A DNA stretch of 64,000 nt from Lachnospiraceae bacterium (GCA_910575835.1 CAJTGB010000015.1:1-64000), one strand, 5' to 3'. Counted from the stretch's first letter, positions 8,264 through 16,912 are shown. The notes: generated by a model from the sequence alone, not told the origin. Numbers and translations: made by a program.

Positions 8264-9193
8264 ATGGCGGAGATTATCGTAATGGGAGAGATGCTTGTTG
8301 AGATCATGCGCGGGCAGGAGAACGAGGAGCTATATGAACCGGGAGTATTTAGGGGGCCGTTTCCAAGCGGCGCCCCGGCAATATTTATTGACACGGCGGC
8401 GAGATTAGGGTGCAGTACAGCGATTATCGGAGGCGTTGGGAAGGATGACTTCGGGAAAAATATCCTGGACCGGCTTAGGAAGGATGGAGTTGACTGCAGT
8501 CATGTGTTAGAGAGCACGGAGAGGTCGACGGGAGTTGCGTTCGTCACATATTATTCGGACGGCTCCAGAAAATTCATATTCCATATGGGGAATACACCGG
8601 CGGTGGAGGCGAAAGCGCCTCTTGAAGATGAGTTTGACAATGTAAAATATATGCATATTATGGGATGTTCGCTGATGGCGGACAGCTTGTTTGCGCAGGA
8701 GATCTTAAAAACTATGCGTATGATGAGGAGAAAGGGGACGAAGATCTCCTTTGATCCGAATATAAGGGAAGAGCTGCTTACCGATCAGAGCGTGAATGAC
8801 GTGATCCGAGAGGTGATGGAGAACACCAGCGTATTCATGCCTGGCGTAAGTGAACTTCTTAAGATTACCGGCGCCGTATCGGTTGATGAGGCGGTTGAGA
8901 AGTGTTTTGCGTATGAAGCTATGGAGGTTATTGCCTTGAAGAACGGATCGAAGGGCAGCAGGATCTATACAAGGGACGAAGCGGCAGAGATAGGTGTCTA
9001 TCCGGTTGAGCAGGTAGATGCGACAGGAGCCGGGGATTGTTTTGACGGAGCGTTTATTGCCGGACTGGTACAGGGGAAGAGTCTTAAGGAGGCGGCGCGG
9101 ATGGGCGCGGCGGCAGGCGCGCTGAATGCGGCGGCTTTCGGGCCGATGGAAGGCCGGATCAGCGCAGACAGTGTGAGGGCAATGATTAAATAA
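8264..9193 (+). CDS. PfkB-family sugar kinase
   Basis: This 309-residue ribokinase/PfkB-fold kinase phosphorylates a sugar or sugar acid using ATP. The N-terminal substrate strand reads IVMGEMLVEI and the GG motif is AIIGGVGKDDFG. The C-terminal signature is DATGAGDCFDGAF, with catalytic base Asp258. The overall pattern resembles 2-keto-3-deoxygluconate kinases (KdgK), but no other hexuronate genes are near, so the substrate is unassigned. The start at 8264 follows AAGGAGACGG; an in-frame start 30 bases upstream overlaps the S66 gene and lacks a ribosome site. It follows the S66 gene by 26 bp and is probably co-transcribed. Confidence 0.85.
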   Translation: MAEIIVMGEMLVEIMRGQENEELYEPGVFRGPFPSGAPAIFIDTAARLGCSTAIIGGVGKDDFGKNILDRLRKDGVDCSHVLESTERSTGVAFVTYYSDGSRKFIFHMGNTPAVEAKAPLEDEFDNVKYMHIMGCSLMADSLFAQEILKTMRMMRRKGTKISFDPNIREELLTDQSVNDVIREVMENTSVFMPGVSELLKITGAVSVDEAVEKCFAYEAMEVIALKNGSKGSRIYTRDEAAEIGVYPVEQVDATGAGDCFDGAFIAGLVQGKSLKEAARMGAAAGALNAAAFGPMEGRISADSVRAMIK

Positions 9194-9203
9194 CGATGAT
9201 CGG

Positions 9204-9241
9204 ATACCGGTCTTGCCTTTTATGCAGGACTGGTATTTTTG
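9204..9241. terminator. Terminator after the PfkB kinase
   Basis: ATACCGGTC pairs imperfectly with the GACTGGTAT arm, and five T follow at 9236-9240. Confidence 0.6.
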
Positions 9242-9243
9242 CT

Positions 9244-9271
9244 TGATATTTTCCCGAAGTTAGAGGATAAT
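9244..9271 (+). promoter_or_regulatory. Promoter for the dCMP deaminase-flotillin-lepB unit
   Basis: TTGATA (9244-9249) and GATAAT (9266-9271) are 16 bp apart and about 50 bp before the deaminase ATG. Confidence 0.5.
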
Positions 9272-9322
9272 AGAGATAGAAAGATATTGATATTTCGCAG
9301 AGTGTTGTGACAGGAGGTTCAA

Positions 9323-9811
9323 ATGGAACGCAGAGACAAAACCAATTATTATCTGGATCTTGCGGAGATGGTTTCTCAGAGATGTACCTGCTTAAGGCGT
9401 CATTACGGGGCGGTGATCGTGAAGAATGACGAGGTCATATCCACAGGGTATGTAGGAGCGCCCCGCGGACGGAAGAATTGTACGGATATCGGAGAATGTG
9501 TCCGCAAGAAGATGGGGGTGCCGAGAGGAGAGCGCTATGAGCTGTGCCGGAGCGTACATGCCGAGGCGAATGCGATCATCAGCGCTTCCAGAGACAAGAT
9601 GATCGGAAGTTCCATGTATCTGACAGGGATAGAGGTGGATACCGGGAATTATATTGAGAATGCCAATAGCTGCTCTATGTGTAAGAGGCTGATCATCAAC
9701 GCCGGTATTAAGAAGGTGTATATCCGTGATACCAAAGAGGACTACCATGTGATCCTTGTAAGCGACTGGGTAGAGAATGATGAATCGATCGAAGGAGTAT
9801 TCGGGTATTAA
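9323..9811 (+). CDS. Deoxycytidylate (dCMP) deaminase
   Basis: This 162-residue zinc enzyme deaminates dCMP to dUMP, feeding thymidylate synthesis. The zinc site is complete: His79 and Glu81 in VHAEANAI, then Cys117 and Cys120 in SCSMCKR. The long insert GAPRGRKNC before the first motif is typical of dCMP deaminase (ComEB-type) rather than cytidine deaminase. ACAGGAGG is 8 bases before the ATG. It has its own promoter and is followed after 24 bp by the flotillin gene. Confidence 0.88.
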   Translation: MERRDKTNYYLDLAEMVSQRCTCLRRHYGAVIVKNDEVISTGYVGAPRGRKNCTDIGECVRKKMGVPRGERYELCRSVHAEANAIISASRDKMIGSSMYLTGIEVDTGNYIENANSCSMCKRLIINAGIKKVYIRDTKEDYHVILVSDWVENDESIEGVFGY

Positions 9812-9835
9812 TTTCAGTAAGTAAGGAGAACGGAT

Positions 9836-11467
9836 ATGTTAAGTGAGATGTTAGGATTGGCGGGAGCCTTAATTCCCGCCGTGTTGGTGGTATTGGCCGT
9901 GCTGCTTGTCCTGGTGACCGGGTATGTGAAGGCGTCGCCGGACACCGCATACATAATATCGGGTCTCAGGAAGCAGCCTAAGGTCCTGATCGGTAAGGCC
10001 GGGATTAAGATTCCGTTTCTTGAGAAGAAGGATGAGCTGAACCTGCAGTTGATCCCGATCGACGTCAAGACGTCCAGTGCGGTGCCGACGGCGGACTATA
10101 TCAATATCCGCGTGGATGCCGCGGTCAATGTCAAGATCAGCGACAACCCGGAGCGTCTGGCGCTTGCGGCGCAGAACTTCCTGAACCGGCAGACGGATTA
10201 TATCGCCCAGGTATCACGAGAGGTGCTGGAAGGTAACATGCGTGAGATCGTCGGCAAGATGAATCTGGAAGAGATGGTATCTGACCGTCAGAAGTTCGCC
10301 AATCTAGTGAAGGAGAATGCGGAACCGGATCTTGCGGCGATGGGGCTTGATATCGTCAGCTTCAATGTACAGAACTTTGAGGACGGGAACGGTGTGATCG
10401 AGAACCTTGGTGTGGATAACATCGTGAAGATACAGAAGAACGCGGCGATTTCCAGGGCGGAGAGTGAAAAGGAGATCGCGCGGGCACAGGCGATGGCGAG
10501 GAAAGAAGCGAATGACGCACAGGTAAGCTCCGATCTTGAGATCGCCAACGCAAAAGCACGGGCGCAGAAGGAGAAGGCGGTAGTCCAGGCGGAGGCGAAC
10601 AGGGAGTCTAAGGAGGCCGAGATCAGTGCGGCGACCCTGATCGCACAGAAGGAGAATGACCTGGAGATCCGCAAGGCAGAGCTTCAGAAGGACGCGGATA
10701 CCAAGAAGGCGATCGCGGACGCGGCATACCAGATTCAGCAGGAGACAGAGAGGAAGACGGTTGAGGTAGCGACGGCGGATGCGAACCTGGCGCGCCAGGA
10801 AAAAGCGATCGCACTGCAGGAGAAGGAAGTGGAGCTGACGGAGCGCACTTTGGAGGCTGAGATCAAGAAGCAGGCAGACGCAGACAAGTACGCGAAGCAG
10901 CAGGCGTCGGACGCCAGATTATACGAGATGCAGAGGAATTCCGAGGCGCAGCTCTTCGAGCGTCAGAAGAACGCGGAGGCCGAGAAGTTCGAGCGTGAGA
11001 AGGAAGCCGAGGCTATGCGCGCGACAGCGGAGGCCAGGAAGTATGCTATGGAGCAGGAAGCCGAGGGTATCCGAAGCAAGGGGCTTGCCGAGGCCGACGC
11101 GATCAAGGCGAAAGCCCTTGCCGAGGCGGAAGGTATCGAGAAGAAGGCGGAAGCGATGAAGATGATGGGCGAGGCTGCGATCCTTGAGATGTATTTCAAG
11201 GCGATGCCGGAGATCGCAAGGAATATCGCGGAACCGCTTGCCAAGGTGGATAAGATCACCATGTACGGAGACGGTAATACGTCGAAGCTAGTGAAGGATA
11301 TCGTGGGTACATTTACACAGGTATCGGACGGATTAAAGGAATCAACAGGGGTTGATGTCCAGGCAGTTTTGTCAGGCTTTTTGGGAGCGAAGCTATCTGA
11401 AAAGGATGAGAATAAGGCCGAAGCTGTCAGGCAGCCGGCTGTGAAGAAAGGTGGAGACCAGGCTTAG
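9836..11467 (+). CDS. floT: Flotillin-like SPFH protein
   Basis: This 543-residue protein has an N-terminal membrane hairpin or helix (about 8-32), a SPFH/band-7 domain (about 35-205), and a long Ala/Glu/Lys-rich coiled coil (about 205-455) with the EA repeats typical of flotillins. A C-terminal region of about 85 residues follows. It resembles Bacillus YuaG (FloT), which organises membrane microdomains and oligomerises through its coiled coil. The repetitive Glu-Ala codons give a DNA-level pattern that is not a mobile repeat. It is followed after one base by signal peptidase I, so the pair is translationally coupled. The partner NfeD protein often found with flotillins is not present here. 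Confidence 0.87.
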   Translation: MLSEMLGLAGALIPAVLVVLAVLLVLVTGYVKASPDTAYIISGLRKQPKVLIGKAGIKIPFLEKKDELNLQLIPIDVKTSSAVPTADYINIRVDAAVNVKISDNPERLALAAQNFLNRQTDYIAQVSREVLEGNMREIVGKMNLEEMVSDRQKFANLVKENAEPDLAAMGLDIVSFNVQNFEDGNGVIENLGVDNIVKIQKNAAISRAESEKEIARAQAMARKEANDAQVSSDLEIANAKARAQKEKAVVQAEANRESKEAEISAATLIAQKENDLEIRKAELQKDADTKKAIADAAYQIQQETERKTVEVATADANLARQEKAIALQEKEVELTERTLEAEIKKQADADKYAKQQASDARLYEMQRNSEAQLFERQKNAEAEKFEREKEAEAMRATAEARKYAMEQEAEGIRSKGLAEADAIKAKALAEAEGIEKKAEAMKMMGEAAILEMYFKAMPEIARNIAEPLAKVDKITMYGDGNTSKLVKDIVGTFTQVSDGLKESTGVDVQAVLSGFLGAKLSEKDENKAEAVRQPAVKKGGDQA

Positions 11468-11468
11468 T

Positions 11469-12053
11469 ATGAGTATATTTACGAAAGGGTCAGAAGAGGA
11501 ACCGCAATGTAAGAATGAGAATGTGCAGGAGACGGGCAGGTTAAAGAGGGTATTAAAAGAATGCTTTCAGATGGTCGTGATCCCGGTTGCGCTCGCGTTA
11601 TTCTGCGGCAAGGTGCTGATCGTCAATGCGAATATCCCGTCCGGTTCTATGGAGAATACGATCCATCCCGGGGACCGGGTGATCGGGTCACGTCTGGCTT
11701 ATCTGAGTCAGGATCCGCAGCGGTCGGATATCATTATATTCAAGTTTCCCGATGATGAATCGCAGGTATTCATCAAGCGGATCATCGGACTTCCGGGCGA
11801 GGAGATCCAGATCGTGGCCGGAGCGGTCTATATAGACGGAGCGCAGGTGCCCCTTAAGGAGGAGTATCTCAAGGAGATCCCTCAGGGGAGTTTTGGTCCC
11901 TATGTGGTTCCGGAGGATTCTTATTTTGTGATGGGCGATAATCGGAATAATTCCCATGACTCCAGGTTCTGGAAGAATCATTTTGTGGCAAGGGATGAGA
12001 TTCTGGCGAAGGCCTGGTTCCAGTATTTTCCGAAGATCGGGCTGGTAGATTAG
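11469..12053 (+). CDS. lepB: Signal peptidase I
   Basis: This 194-residue membrane peptidase cleaves Sec and Tat signal peptides on the outer face of the membrane. One membrane helix lies at about 33-53. The catalytic Ser60 is in NIPSGSMENT and the general-base Lys103 is in FIKRIIGLPGE. Box D/E is at GDNRNNSHDSR. The ATG at 11469 is chosen because GGTGGAG lies upstream inside the end of the flotillin gene; a GTG start 18 bases earlier is less likely. It lies one base after the flotillin stop. Confidence 0.92.
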   Translation: MSIFTKGSEEEPQCKNENVQETGRLKRVLKECFQMVVIPVALALFCGKVLIVNANIPSGSMENTIHPGDRVIGSRLAYLSQDPQRSDIIIFKFPDDESQVFIKRIIGLPGEEIQIVAGAVYIDGAQVPLKEEYLKEIPQGSFGPYVVPEDSYFVMGDNRNNSHDSRFWKNHFVARDEILAKAWFQYFPKIGLVD

Positions 12054-12087
12054 TACAATTGAACAATATGCAGAGAGGAAGAAGGAA

Positions 12088-13443
12088 GTGAAATATATTC
12101 GGAGAATATGCTGCGGTTTTCTTATATTTCTTGCAGCTAATATACCATTGCTCAAGTATTTGCTGATATCGAAGGATATTATAATTCCGAAGTTTGGGGG
12201 CATTATTTTAATGCTCCTTTTGGTTGTGGGAGTAATTGTGATCAATATTGTTCCGGCGCTTTCTAACCGGAGGATTCCGGGGAAGAGACTTAAGATCTGC
12301 GCGGACGGGTGCGAGCTTCTGATTTATTTCCTGATATCGGTAAGCGCATCCGTGCTGTGTCTGTTAGCCGCGCTGCCGGTATTGTTTCAGGGAAATAAGA
12401 TGACATGGTTTGGGAATCTGGCTTGTATGGTTCTTGTGGAAGCGCTTGTCTTCTGGAGCGGGATCATCCGGGTCTATCTTACGTCTGCTCAGATCGGGGT
12501 TAAATGGCGGGCGATTGGAATTATATGCGGCTGGATTCCGGCCGTGCATCTGGCCGTCCTTGTGAAGATCATCCGCATGGCGTCGGACGAGTGGGAATTC
12601 GAGAGCGGGAAGATCATGCAGGCTCAGGAGCGGAAGGACGAACAGCTATGCCGGACCAGATATCCGATTCTGATGGTGCATGGAGTGTTTTTCCGGGATT
12701 TTAAATATTTTAACTACTGGGGGCGGATTCCGCAAGAATTGGAGAAGCACGGCGCCGTGATCTATTACGGCAACCATCAGTCGGCGGCCTCTGTTGCGGA
12801 CAGCGGGAAGGAACTTGCCGGCCGTATCAGGCAGATCGTCGATGAGACCGGCTGTGAGAAGGTCAATATTATCGCGCATTCGAAGGGCGGGTTAGATTCA
12901 CGATACGCGGTAAGCTGCCTTGGAATGGATCAGTATGTCGCGTCTCTTACTACCGTCAATACGCCGCACAGAGGATGTATCTTCGCGGATTATCTTCTGA
13001 ATAAGATTCCCGCGGCGGCGAAGGATAAGGTGGCGGAGGGATATAACTCGGCGCTTAAGGTATTGGGCGACGAGACGCCGGATTTTATGGCGGCGGTGAC
13101 AGATCTTACGGCTTCCGCCTGTCAGGAATTTAACCGGAAGGTGCCGGATTGCCCCGGAATCTATTACCAGAGTGTGGGATCGAAGCTCAATGCGGCGTCG
13201 GGAGGGCGTTTTCCGCTTAATTTTTCTCATCAGCTTGTGAAATATTTCGACGGGCCGAATGACGGCCTGGTGGCGGAGAGTTCATTTCCATGGGGAGAGG
13301 ATTATACATTCCTTACAACCAGCGGAAGGCGGGGGATCTCTCACGGTGATATGATCGATCTGAACAGGGAGAATATTAAGGATTTTGATGTGAGAGAATA
13401 TTATGTGGGACTGGTAAACGGTCTGAAGGAGAGAGGAGTTTGA
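12088..13443 (+). CDS. Membrane-anchored alpha/beta-hydrolase (lipase-like)
   Basis: This 451-residue protein has four or five hydrophobic helices in the first 155 residues, followed by a triacylglycerol-lipase-like alpha/beta-hydrolase domain (about 188-445). The oxyanion strand is PILMVHGVFF and the nucleophile elbow is Ser265 in IAHSKGG; TPHRG and a late His (SHGDMID) complete the expected active site. Family 'GxSxG' lipases with the AHSxGG form act on esters or lipids. The membrane part suggests a lipid or envelope substrate. The GTG start is preceded by GGAAGAAGGA. It follows lepB after 34 bp and may belong to the same transcript. Confidence 0.75.
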   Translation: MKYIRRICCGFLIFLAANIPLLKYLLISKDIIIPKFGGIILMLLLVVGVIVINIVPALSNRRIPGKRLKICADGCELLIYFLISVSASVLCLLAALPVLFQGNKMTWFGNLACMVLVEALVFWSGIIRVYLTSAQIGVKWRAIGIICGWIPAVHLAVLVKIIRMASDEWEFESGKIMQAQERKDEQLCRTRYPILMVHGVFFRDFKYFNYWGRIPQELEKHGAVIYYGNHQSAASVADSGKELAGRIRQIVDETGCEKVNIIAHSKGGLDSRYAVSCLGMDQYVASLTTVNTPHRGCIFADYLLNKIPAAAKDKVAEGYNSALKVLGDETPDFMAAVTDLTASACQEFNRKVPDCPGIYYQSVGSKLNAASGGRFPLNFSHQLVKYFDGPNDGLVAESSFPWGEDYTFLTTSGRRGISHGDMIDLNRENIKDFDVREYYVGLVNGLKERGV

Positions 13444-13514
13444 TCGTACATAACCTTTTTAGCTCTGTTATCATATTATTTAATGTAAGATATTTTTGTT
13501 AAGGAGGATTATGG

Positions 13515-14888
13515 ATGGAAGGCCAGTTAGTATGGAAAGACGAATACAACATTGGTATTGACATCATAGATAAGGAGCACGAGAGGTTATTTAAGATCAT
13601 CAACAAATTATTCAGATTCACCGACGAAAAAAGTAAGAGCCAATGGGCGTGCCAGGAGGGGATCAAATTCTTCAAGGATCACGCGGCGAAGCATTTTACC
13701 GAGGAAGAAGAATATATGGAAGCCGTTGGTTATGAGAGGCTTGCGGCACACAGGCACATTCATCAGGAATTCCGTGAGAGGACGCTTCCGGCCCTTGAAG
13801 AGGAATTGGAACAGACGGACTACAGCGCGGATGCGGTAGGTCATTTCCTTGGAGTCTGCGCCGGATGGCTGATCGGGCATACGATGATGGAAGACCGGGC
13901 GATTGCGGGAAAGAGCAGGAGCAGGTGGATGGAGCTTCTTTCTGAGAAGGAACAGGAGGAGATGAAGGAAGTCATTCTTCAGCTGATGTATGATCTGTTC
14001 CGTCTGGAGGCATCCGTGATCAGCGAGACGTACGGAGGAGAGAGATTCGGTAAGGGGATATACCACCGCCTGGTTTACGGTACGGATCAGGAGGAAGAGA
14101 AGTGGGAGATATTTTTGGTATTTGAAGAAAAGCTTTTGCTTAATACGGTTGGAAAAGCTATGGGAATCAAGACGAATAAGCTTAACACGATCTTGATGAA
14201 TGCTGCCAGGTATACGGCGCGTCAGTTTGCGGGGTGCGTTAAGGAGCATCTGCCGGATATGGAGGGGCATGAGTTAAAAGAAGAGAATCTTCTTACTTAT
14301 GAGGAATTTCAGGATGTATTCGAACATGAAAAGCTGCAGGTGAGCCTTTTGTTTGATACGGGAGAGGGGTATTTCGCGTACTGCGCGCTCGCAAGGCGTT
14401 CGATGAAAAAAGCAGGCGCCGCGCCGATCGGTTCGGATAACGCGCTCGCCGAGGTTGAGAAGTACCTGATGAAGAGAGAGGATCATCTGAAGAAGGAAAG
14501 CCGTCTGAAGAAGAAGGTGCTTGTGGTGGATGATTCTATTACGATAAGGCAGGGGATCAGGAAGCTTCTGGCGGGCGATTATGACGTGGCTCTTGCCCCG
14601 TCCGGCACGGCCGCGATCCGGTGTGTGATCCTGGATAGGCCGGACCTGGTTCTGCTGGATTATGAGATGCCGGTCTGCGACGGACAGCAGGTATTGGAAA
14701 TGCTTCGTTCGGAAGAGGCACTGGCGGATATCCCGATCATATTTCTGACCGGCAAGACGGATCCTGAGACTGTCAGGAGATTGGTGGCCTTGAAACCTGA
14801 CGGATATCTGGTCAAATATTTGAAGCCTTCACAGATCAAACAGAAGATAGACGATTATTTTGAAAGGGACAGAAGCCCGATGAGGTGA
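13515..14888 (+). CDS. Bacteriohemerythrin fused to a CheX-like region and a REC domain
   Basis: This 457-residue protein has three parts. Residues 1-135 form a bacteriohemerythrin with the di-iron ligand pattern IDKEHERLF, HAAKHFTEEEE, HRHIH and HTMMED. It would bind O2 or iron. Residues about 150-325 form a domain with a pattern resembling the CheC/CheX phosphatase fold (KGIYHRLVYG, then NTILMNAARYTARQFAG); this assignment is weak. Residues 334-455 are a receiver domain with acidic pair in VVDDS and phospho-acceptor Asp382 in LLDYEMP. It is followed after 4 bp by an OmpR-type regulator and a histidine kinase, and AAGGAGG precedes the ATG. It probably links oxygen or iron status to that two-component system. 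Confidence 0.8.
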   Translation: MEGQLVWKDEYNIGIDIIDKEHERLFKIINKLFRFTDEKSKSQWACQEGIKFFKDHAAKHFTEEEEYMEAVGYERLAAHRHIHQEFRERTLPALEEELEQTDYSADAVGHFLGVCAGWLIGHTMMEDRAIAGKSRSRWMELLSEKEQEEMKEVILQLMYDLFRLEASVISETYGGERFGKGIYHRLVYGTDQEEEKWEIFLVFEEKLLLNTVGKAMGIKTNKLNTILMNAARYTARQFAGCVKEHLPDMEGHELKEENLLTYEEFQDVFEHEKLQVSLLFDTGEGYFAYCALARRSMKKAGAAPIGSDNALAEVEKYLMKREDHLKKESRLKKKVLVVDDSITIRQGIRKLLAGDYDVALAPSGTAAIRCVILDRPDLVLLDYEMPVCDGQQVLEMLRSEEALADIPIIFLTGKTDPETVRRLVALKPDGYLVKYLKPSQIKQKIDDYFERDRSPMR

Positions 14889-14892
14889 TAGT

Positions 14893-15555
14893 ATGGCGAC
14901 GATACTGATAGCGGAAGATGAGAAAGAGATGAGGGAGATTCTTGCGGATTGCATGAGGCGAGGCGGCCATGCCTGTATCACCGCAGAAGACGGGATAGAG
15001 GCGGTCATGGCGCTTAAGAATCATGCGGTGGATCTGGCGATCCTGGATATTATGATGCCGCATTTGGACGGTTTCTCCGTATGCAGGATCGCAAGGGAGA
15101 TGAATTCCGTACCGATTCTGTTCCTGACTGCGAAAAGTGATGAGAACGATAAACTGAAGGGGTATGAATATGGTGCGGATGATTATATGACAAAGCCTTT
15201 CAGCCCTAAGATACTGCTTGCAAAGGTGAACGCGCTGCTTCGGCGCGCGGGGAACATCCCGCAGGATGCTTTGCAGGCAGGGGCTCTTATCTTATATCCT
15301 TCTTCGCGTCAGGTTACGGTAAATGGTATGGAAGCGGAGCTTACCCACAAGGAATTTGAGATGCTGCGGCTGTTTATGCAGAATAAAAATCAGGTATTTT
15401 CCCGAGAACAGCTCCTGGATCGTGTCTGGGGCTACGACTATGAGGGGAATACGCGCACGGTTGATACTCATATTAAGACGCTGCGGCAGAAGCTGGGGAG
15501 CGAGGGGCACCATATTGTAACGCTGATCCGCTCCGGTTATAAATTCGAGGAATAA
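14893..15555 (+). CDS. OmpR/PhoB-family response regulator
   Basis: This 220-residue regulator has a receiver domain (1-118) with phospho-acceptor Asp52 in LDIMMPHLDG, Thr in LTAKSD and Lys in MTKPFSP. A winged-helix DNA-binding domain (about 125-220) has the recognition segment NTRTVDTHIKTLR. The spacing to the histidine kinase downstream is 3 bp, and the hemerythrin-REC gene ends 4 bp upstream. The direct-repeat array upstream of the ABC genes (16646-16709) is a strong candidate for its binding site, because PhoB-type regulators bind tandem repeats spaced by one helical turn. Confidence 0.92.
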   Translation: MATILIAEDEKEMREILADCMRRGGHACITAEDGIEAVMALKNHAVDLAILDIMMPHLDGFSVCRIAREMNSVPILFLTAKSDENDKLKGYEYGADDYMTKPFSPKILLAKVNALLRRAGNIPQDALQAGALILYPSSRQVTVNGMEAELTHKEFEMLRLFMQNKNQVFSREQLLDRVWGYDYEGNTRTVDTHIKTLRQKLGSEGHHIVTLIRSGYKFEE

Positions 15556-15558
15556 GGT

Positions 15559-16635
15559 ATGAAGAGAAGAAAATTTTATGATTTTGGAACGATACGCAGT
15601 AAGACGATGGTGCTGTCCAAATTGGCGGGCGGTGCCATCGTGCTGTTTTATCTTGTCACGGAGGAGCTGCCTGTCGGCCGGGAACTTAGCTTTTGGATAT
15701 GGTTCGTACTGCTGGTCGCCGTGGTCATGACTGTGGATTACCTGTTGGGAAAGCTGATATCAAAGCCGCTTGGCAGGATCAACGACACGGCGGGACAGAT
15801 GGCGGGGCTGGATCATACAGCGCATTGCGATGTCAATACGAGAGACGAGTTCGGCGAACTGTCGAGGAGCCTGAATACTATGTTTTCGAACCTTCAGAAT
15901 GCGCTGCAAAAGCTTGAAGAGGCCAATGCCAGGCTTGAAAATGATGTGGAGCAGGAGAGAATTCTGCTTGAACAGCGAAAGGAACTGACAGACAGCCTTT
16001 CCCATGAGATGAAGACTCCGCTGGGGCTCATCCGGGCTTACGCGGAAGGGCTGAATGAGGTGACGGACCAGGAGAAGAGACAACGGTATATAGATTCTAT
16101 CTTAAATGCGACAGAACGCATGGATCACATTATTGTCTCGCTTCTGGATCTGTCGGCACTGGAATCCGGGGCTTCAAAGCTTTCTGAGGAACGGTTTGAA
16201 TTTATAGAACTTGTGGAGACGGCAGCAGGGCGTCTGATTCTTGACGCGCCCGAATCGGATTACAGATTTTACTATGAGCTTCCGGATGAGAAGGTATTTG
16301 TGACGGCGGACAGACAGAGGATGGAGCAGGTATTGACCAATCTGATCGAAAATGCGAAGAAATACGTCCGGAGAGGAGGAGAGATCAGGCTGGCGGTGAG
16401 CCTTGACAGGGATGAACTGAGGTTTTCGGTTTATAATGACTGTGCTTCTATGAATGACCAGGATATTTCGAAAATATGGAGGAAGTTCTACCGCTGCCCT
16501 GACAATAAATGTGAAGGGTCCGGGCTTGGGCTTGCGATCGTTGACTGGATCTTATCCAAGTACCAGGCCGATTATGGCGTGCGTAATGTGGATCAGGGGG
16601 TTGAGTTTTTCTTCCGGTTTCCGATCCTGTTATAA
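15559..16635 (+). CDS. Sensor histidine kinase with short extracytoplasmic loop
   Basis: This 358-residue kinase has two membrane helices (about 18-34 and 45-65) joined by only about 10 residues, a HAMP linker (about 63-115), a dimerisation/phosphoacceptor domain with His149 in SLSHEMKTPLG, and an ATPase domain with N box NLIENAKKY and G box GSGLGLAIVDW. The tiny outer loop means it does not sense a ligand outside the cell by itself. It may read the membrane or a partner such as the small membrane protein or the ABC transporter encoded next. It forms a two-component system with the regulator 3 bp upstream. Confidence 0.9.
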   Translation: MKRRKFYDFGTIRSKTMVLSKLAGGAIVLFYLVTEELPVGRELSFWIWFVLLVAVVMTVDYLLGKLISKPLGRINDTAGQMAGLDHTAHCDVNTRDEFGELSRSLNTMFSNLQNALQKLEEANARLENDVEQERILLEQRKELTDSLSHEMKTPLGLIRAYAEGLNEVTDQEKRQRYIDSILNATERMDHIIVSLLDLSALESGASKLSEERFEFIELVETAAGRLILDAPESDYRFYYELPDEKVFVTADRQRMEQVLTNLIENAKKYVRRGGEIRLAVSLDRDELRFSVYNDCASMNDQDISKIWRKFYRCPDNKCEGSGLGLAIVDWILSKYQADYGVRNVDQGVEFFFRFPILL

Positions 16636-16645
16636 GAATGGCAGG

Positions 16646-16709
16646 TTTCACTGGATTTCACCAGATTTCACATCAATTTCACATGAACCGCACTCTGATT
16701 TCATTTCAC
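16646..16709 (+). promoter_or_regulatory. Helically phased TTTCAC direct repeats (candidate response-regulator operator)
   Basis: TTTCAC occurs at 16646, 16656, 16666 and 16677, so the steps are 10, 10 and 11 bp. TTTCAT at 16699 and TTTCAC at 16704 follow after a gap. The array fills the space between the histidine kinase stop and the small membrane protein ATG at 16760. Tandem direct repeats at 10-11 bp are the layout bound by OmpR/PhoB-type regulators, and one is encoded 1.1 kb upstream. Promoter boxes downstream of the array are not clear; TATAAG at 16713 is one option. Confidence 0.65.
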
Positions 16710-16759
16710 TGATATAAGCTGATACCATCAAAAAACAGTCGAATGAAAGGAGAGTTGTT

Positions 16760-16912
16760 ATGTTTTTAGGGTTGGAATGGTATTGGTGGCTGGTTATCGT
16801 AATCGTATTCGTGGTTATGCTTCCGCTGAAGATCAAATTCATGAAATGGTGGGGCAGACGCGGACAGGAGAAGAGGAATCATCAGCGCGGGAAATGGGGT
16901 GAGGAGGAATGA
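16760..16912 (+). CDS. Small membrane protein (50 residues) coupled to the ABC ATPase
   Basis: A 50-codon gene starts at 16760, with GAAAGGAGAG 6-7 bases upstream. It encodes an aromatic N-terminus (LEWYWW), one strong membrane helix of about 15 hydrophobic residues rich in Val and Ile, and a basic, charged tail (KWWGRRGQEKR...). Its TGA overlaps the ATG of the ABC ATPase by 4 bases, which argues that it is translated. It may be a small regulator or extra subunit of the exporter, or a link between the exporter and the histidine kinase. I know no named family for it. Confidence 0.75.
   Translation: MFLGLEWYWWLVIVIVFVVMLPLKIKFMKWWGRRGQEKRNHQRGKWGEEE

Noticed and set aside
10440-11200. Repetitive DNA pattern in the flotillin gene that could be taken for tandem repeats
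   Set aside because: The pattern comes from Glu/Ala/Lys codons of a coiled coil and shows no exact period.
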